Shown one piece after another: positions 61,990-64,000 of a DNA stretch of 64,000 nt (positions are counted from its first letter, which is position 1; every line of letters starts with the position of its first letter). A program made the translations under genes and the position numbers. Below the pieces are notes generated by a model. It had not been told where the DNA came from. It did no database searches and saw nothing but the letters and a program-made list of their open reading frames with translations. The stretch is taken from the NCBI RefSeq assembly GCF_011075055.1, contig NC_058139.1, positions 11,987,584 through 12,051,583 of the forward strand. Reading direction: 5' to 3'. The stretch comes from Mangifera indica. Taxonomy: Eukaryota > Streptophyta > Magnoliopsida > Sapindales > Anacardiaceae.

Positions 61990-63370
61990 GTATGATTTAT
62001 TATTTTTAAATTAATAGCTTCTTTGTCGCAAAAATCTAAGATAAACCTCAGCTCAACTTAATTTAATCCAAGTTTATATAATTAATTTTCTTAATTTATA
62101 ATCTATCCATGCTTTGCTTAGATTAGCCTTAGTTTAAACGGTTAATTGATCGGTAACTATTTCCCTGTCAACTATTGGCTCAATGAAAGGATGTAAGATT
62201 CGGAAATAAAAATCCTAGTTTAAGCAGATTCTTCGTCTTTTATAGAAAATAATCATGCTTGTATTTGTGTATGTCCTAAGAACTATTCGTATTGTCAGTT
62301 TTAAGATATTTCATCTTTTATATAATCTTTTAAATAATTTATTAATAAAAAAATAATTCTTTTGTTTATATAAATAGGCTATTAGGAAACCGTTTTTCAA
62401 ACATGACAAAATAATGATAAGTCATATATTCATAAAATCATAGTTAATGACTTATTGTAAAATCGTACCAGTGTACGAAGTAATCCTGTGACTTTAGACT
62501 TTATAGTCAGATCCAATATGAATACATATGATTCATGTAGTGTATATATATAGAGTTAACCATATTTCATAAGACAAGCTATACTAGTAATGTGTTATTT
62601 ATATGTAGAGAAGAATGATGAGCAAGATGAGATCTGTTGACTTAAAAAACATTAGATTCTGAATATCTATTGATTTGACTCGAATTTGAGTTTTCAAGCA
62701 AACATCAATAAATATTGAACCCTCCTCCTTATAATCTCTATCTTTACCCCCACCCAAGATACAGAAAACATTATGTTATAAATCTTATTGATTGACCTCA
62801 GTCTTCATCATAGTTGCTTTTGTTAGGACTATTGTTCCTTTGTATTTATCATCTAGGTGGCCTGCCAGAGATGAGGTGACTTTTTTTCGTATGTTTTATT
62901 TGCATATCTTTTTGAAATTCCTTGAACAAGTTGTTACCACAATGTGCAATAATTTTTGCTTGTTCTTGAGTATGCCATGTAATCTGTCAAAGAAAATATA
63001 AAATGTGGACTATATATGAATCATATATATGTGAGGAAGTAGAAATTTGTACAGCCTTCAGTTTTTTCTATGGTTATAGTCTTGGTGTTCTACTCAGCAT
63101 TTATTGATGTGGTCTCATCTAAGAGCCATTCGTAAACGGGAGAAATTAGCACTACTAAGTGGTATAGGCTCTTTTAGGGAGGAATTCTGTCATGCGAAAT
63201 ACTTTGTGTATATATTTTTGAATATATAAATAGATATATGTATGATGTGTTATCATGTAATTTTATGTAATTTTATCCTTATTTTACAATTATTCAATTA
63301 TAATCTAATTATTTGAAGACATATCATATGCGTATTTAAAAATGTATACGCATAGTTATACTGTAAAATC
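61990..63370. other. AT-rich intergenic or intronic DNA
   Basis: No supported feature. It would be intron if 61901-61989 is a real exon. Confidence 0.3.
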
Positions 63371-63715
63371 ATTCACTTTTTAATATATATTATTTAATAA
63401 AATTAATTGAATTATAGTTTTTAAGAATATAATAGAAACCTGTAAAATAAATATAAAATATATATAATATACAAATAAGTTAATGACAAAATAAATATAA
63501 GACAATAAGTTGTACATTTCATTGCTTATTTGAAAAATTATGTCAAATCTAGTTATATATATATATTTTAAAAAAATACGGTTTATGGTTTGGTTCGGTT
63601 TGAAAATTATGCAAACTGTAATTCAAATTGAAAACTGATTTTCAAAAATTTATTAATTCAAACAAAACAATAGTGCAAACTAAACCAATCGTAATTTTTA
63701 AGGCAATGGAATTAA
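63371..63715. repeat. truncated member of the foldback family
   Basis: It resembles the right two thirds of 24969-25485: it shares 'aatatatattatt...taaaattaattgaattata' and the 'cggtttatggtttggttcgg' arm. The middle block (about 63480-63565) is in the opposite orientation to the copy at 25200-25265. The left terminus is missing. Confidence 0.6.
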
Positions 63716-63728
63716 AGGTGCTTTACCT

Positions 63729-64000
63729 TGGTTGATTGTTAAAGGTCAAGGAGCCTTTATAGAGTGAAGGAAGATTGGAGATAAAGTCTTGCTTTATCAA
63801 GAATTACTTCGCAATTACCATAGAGCCTCTTCAAAAATCAAAAGATGTACTATCAAAGTTGATATCATGAAGGCCTATGATTCGGTTAGTTGAGATTTCC
63901 TCTTGACCATTCTCAAAGTCTTCGGCTTCCACCCAAGATTAATAAAGTAGATTGAGGTGTGCATTTCTTCCCCTAAGTTTTCCATTGCTATCAATGGGGA
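63729..64000 (+). pseudogene. non-LTR retrotransposon (LINE) reverse transcriptase fragment, runs off the window
   Basis: Read in one frame: GQGAFIE, KVLLYQELLRNYHR, then KVDIMKAYDSV, DFLLTILKVFGFHPRLI and SPKFSIAINGE. These match plant L1-type reverse transcriptase blocks. In-frame stops (after GAFIE, before DFLL and after RLIK) show decay. It continues past 64000. Confidence 0.85.

Overview
This window is nuclear DNA of a flowering plant, most likely a eudicot. It is AT-rich, its genes have many short exons with GT-AG introns, and the recognisable proteins are plant ones: organelle-targeted MSH1, organellar GatB, a SUVH9-type SET protein and a plant universal-stress-type protein. Plant Copia elements, MITEs and a TRIM fill much of the rest. 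I cannot name the species.

Layout. (1) 1-24 kb, plus strand: most of MSH1, an organelle MutS homologue fused to a GIY-YIG domain. The 5' exons lie left of the window. Nineteen exons can be placed and they join in frame to the stop at 23980. Two introns are swollen by retrotransposons: a Copia element with a second Copia inserted in its 3' LTR (4.3-10.4 kb), and an antisense Copia (11.4-15.9 kb). Another intron carries a hAT-type MITE. (2) 24-26.1 kb: MSH1 downstream region with a degenerate tandem repeat, a hAT-type foldback MITE and an exon-like block of unknown origin. (3) 26.3-27.1 kb, minus: a two-exon UspA-like protein gene. (4) 28.4-33.04 kb, minus: GATB, eight exons, with a 5' splice site on intron 1 that is not GT. 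(5) 33.4 kb, plus: tRNA-Ser(AGA). (6) 33.6-38.2 kb: intergenic, two hAT-type MITEs and a long (AT)n tract. (7) 38.4-41.3 kb, plus: four-exon gene for a 144-aa single-pass membrane protein. (8) 41.7-44.03 kb, minus: three-exon gene for a 66-aa membrane or secreted protein, assembled here from splice phase, with a complete TRIM in its first intron. (9) 47.2-49.2 kb, minus: intronless SUVH9/SUVH2-type gene. (10) 49.4-64 kb: gene-poor. It holds a 49-aa microprotein gene at 54.4 kb, three Mutator-like MITEs with 9-bp target duplications (one with three ~306-bp hairpin-forming tandem repeats), a hAT-type foldback, Copia and LINE fragments, and a reverse transcriptase fragment that runs off the right edge.

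The genes do not form an operon-like system. Two act in organelles (MSH1 in genome stability, GatB in glutaminyl-tRNA formation) and SUVH9 belongs to RNA-directed DNA methylation, the pathway that silences transposons such as those packed around it. The least described items are the two small protein genes, the hairpin tandem repeat inside the Mutator-like MITE, and the foldback family whose middle segment occurs in both orientations. Several apparent ORF starts in the region are TTG codons; starts given here are ATG.
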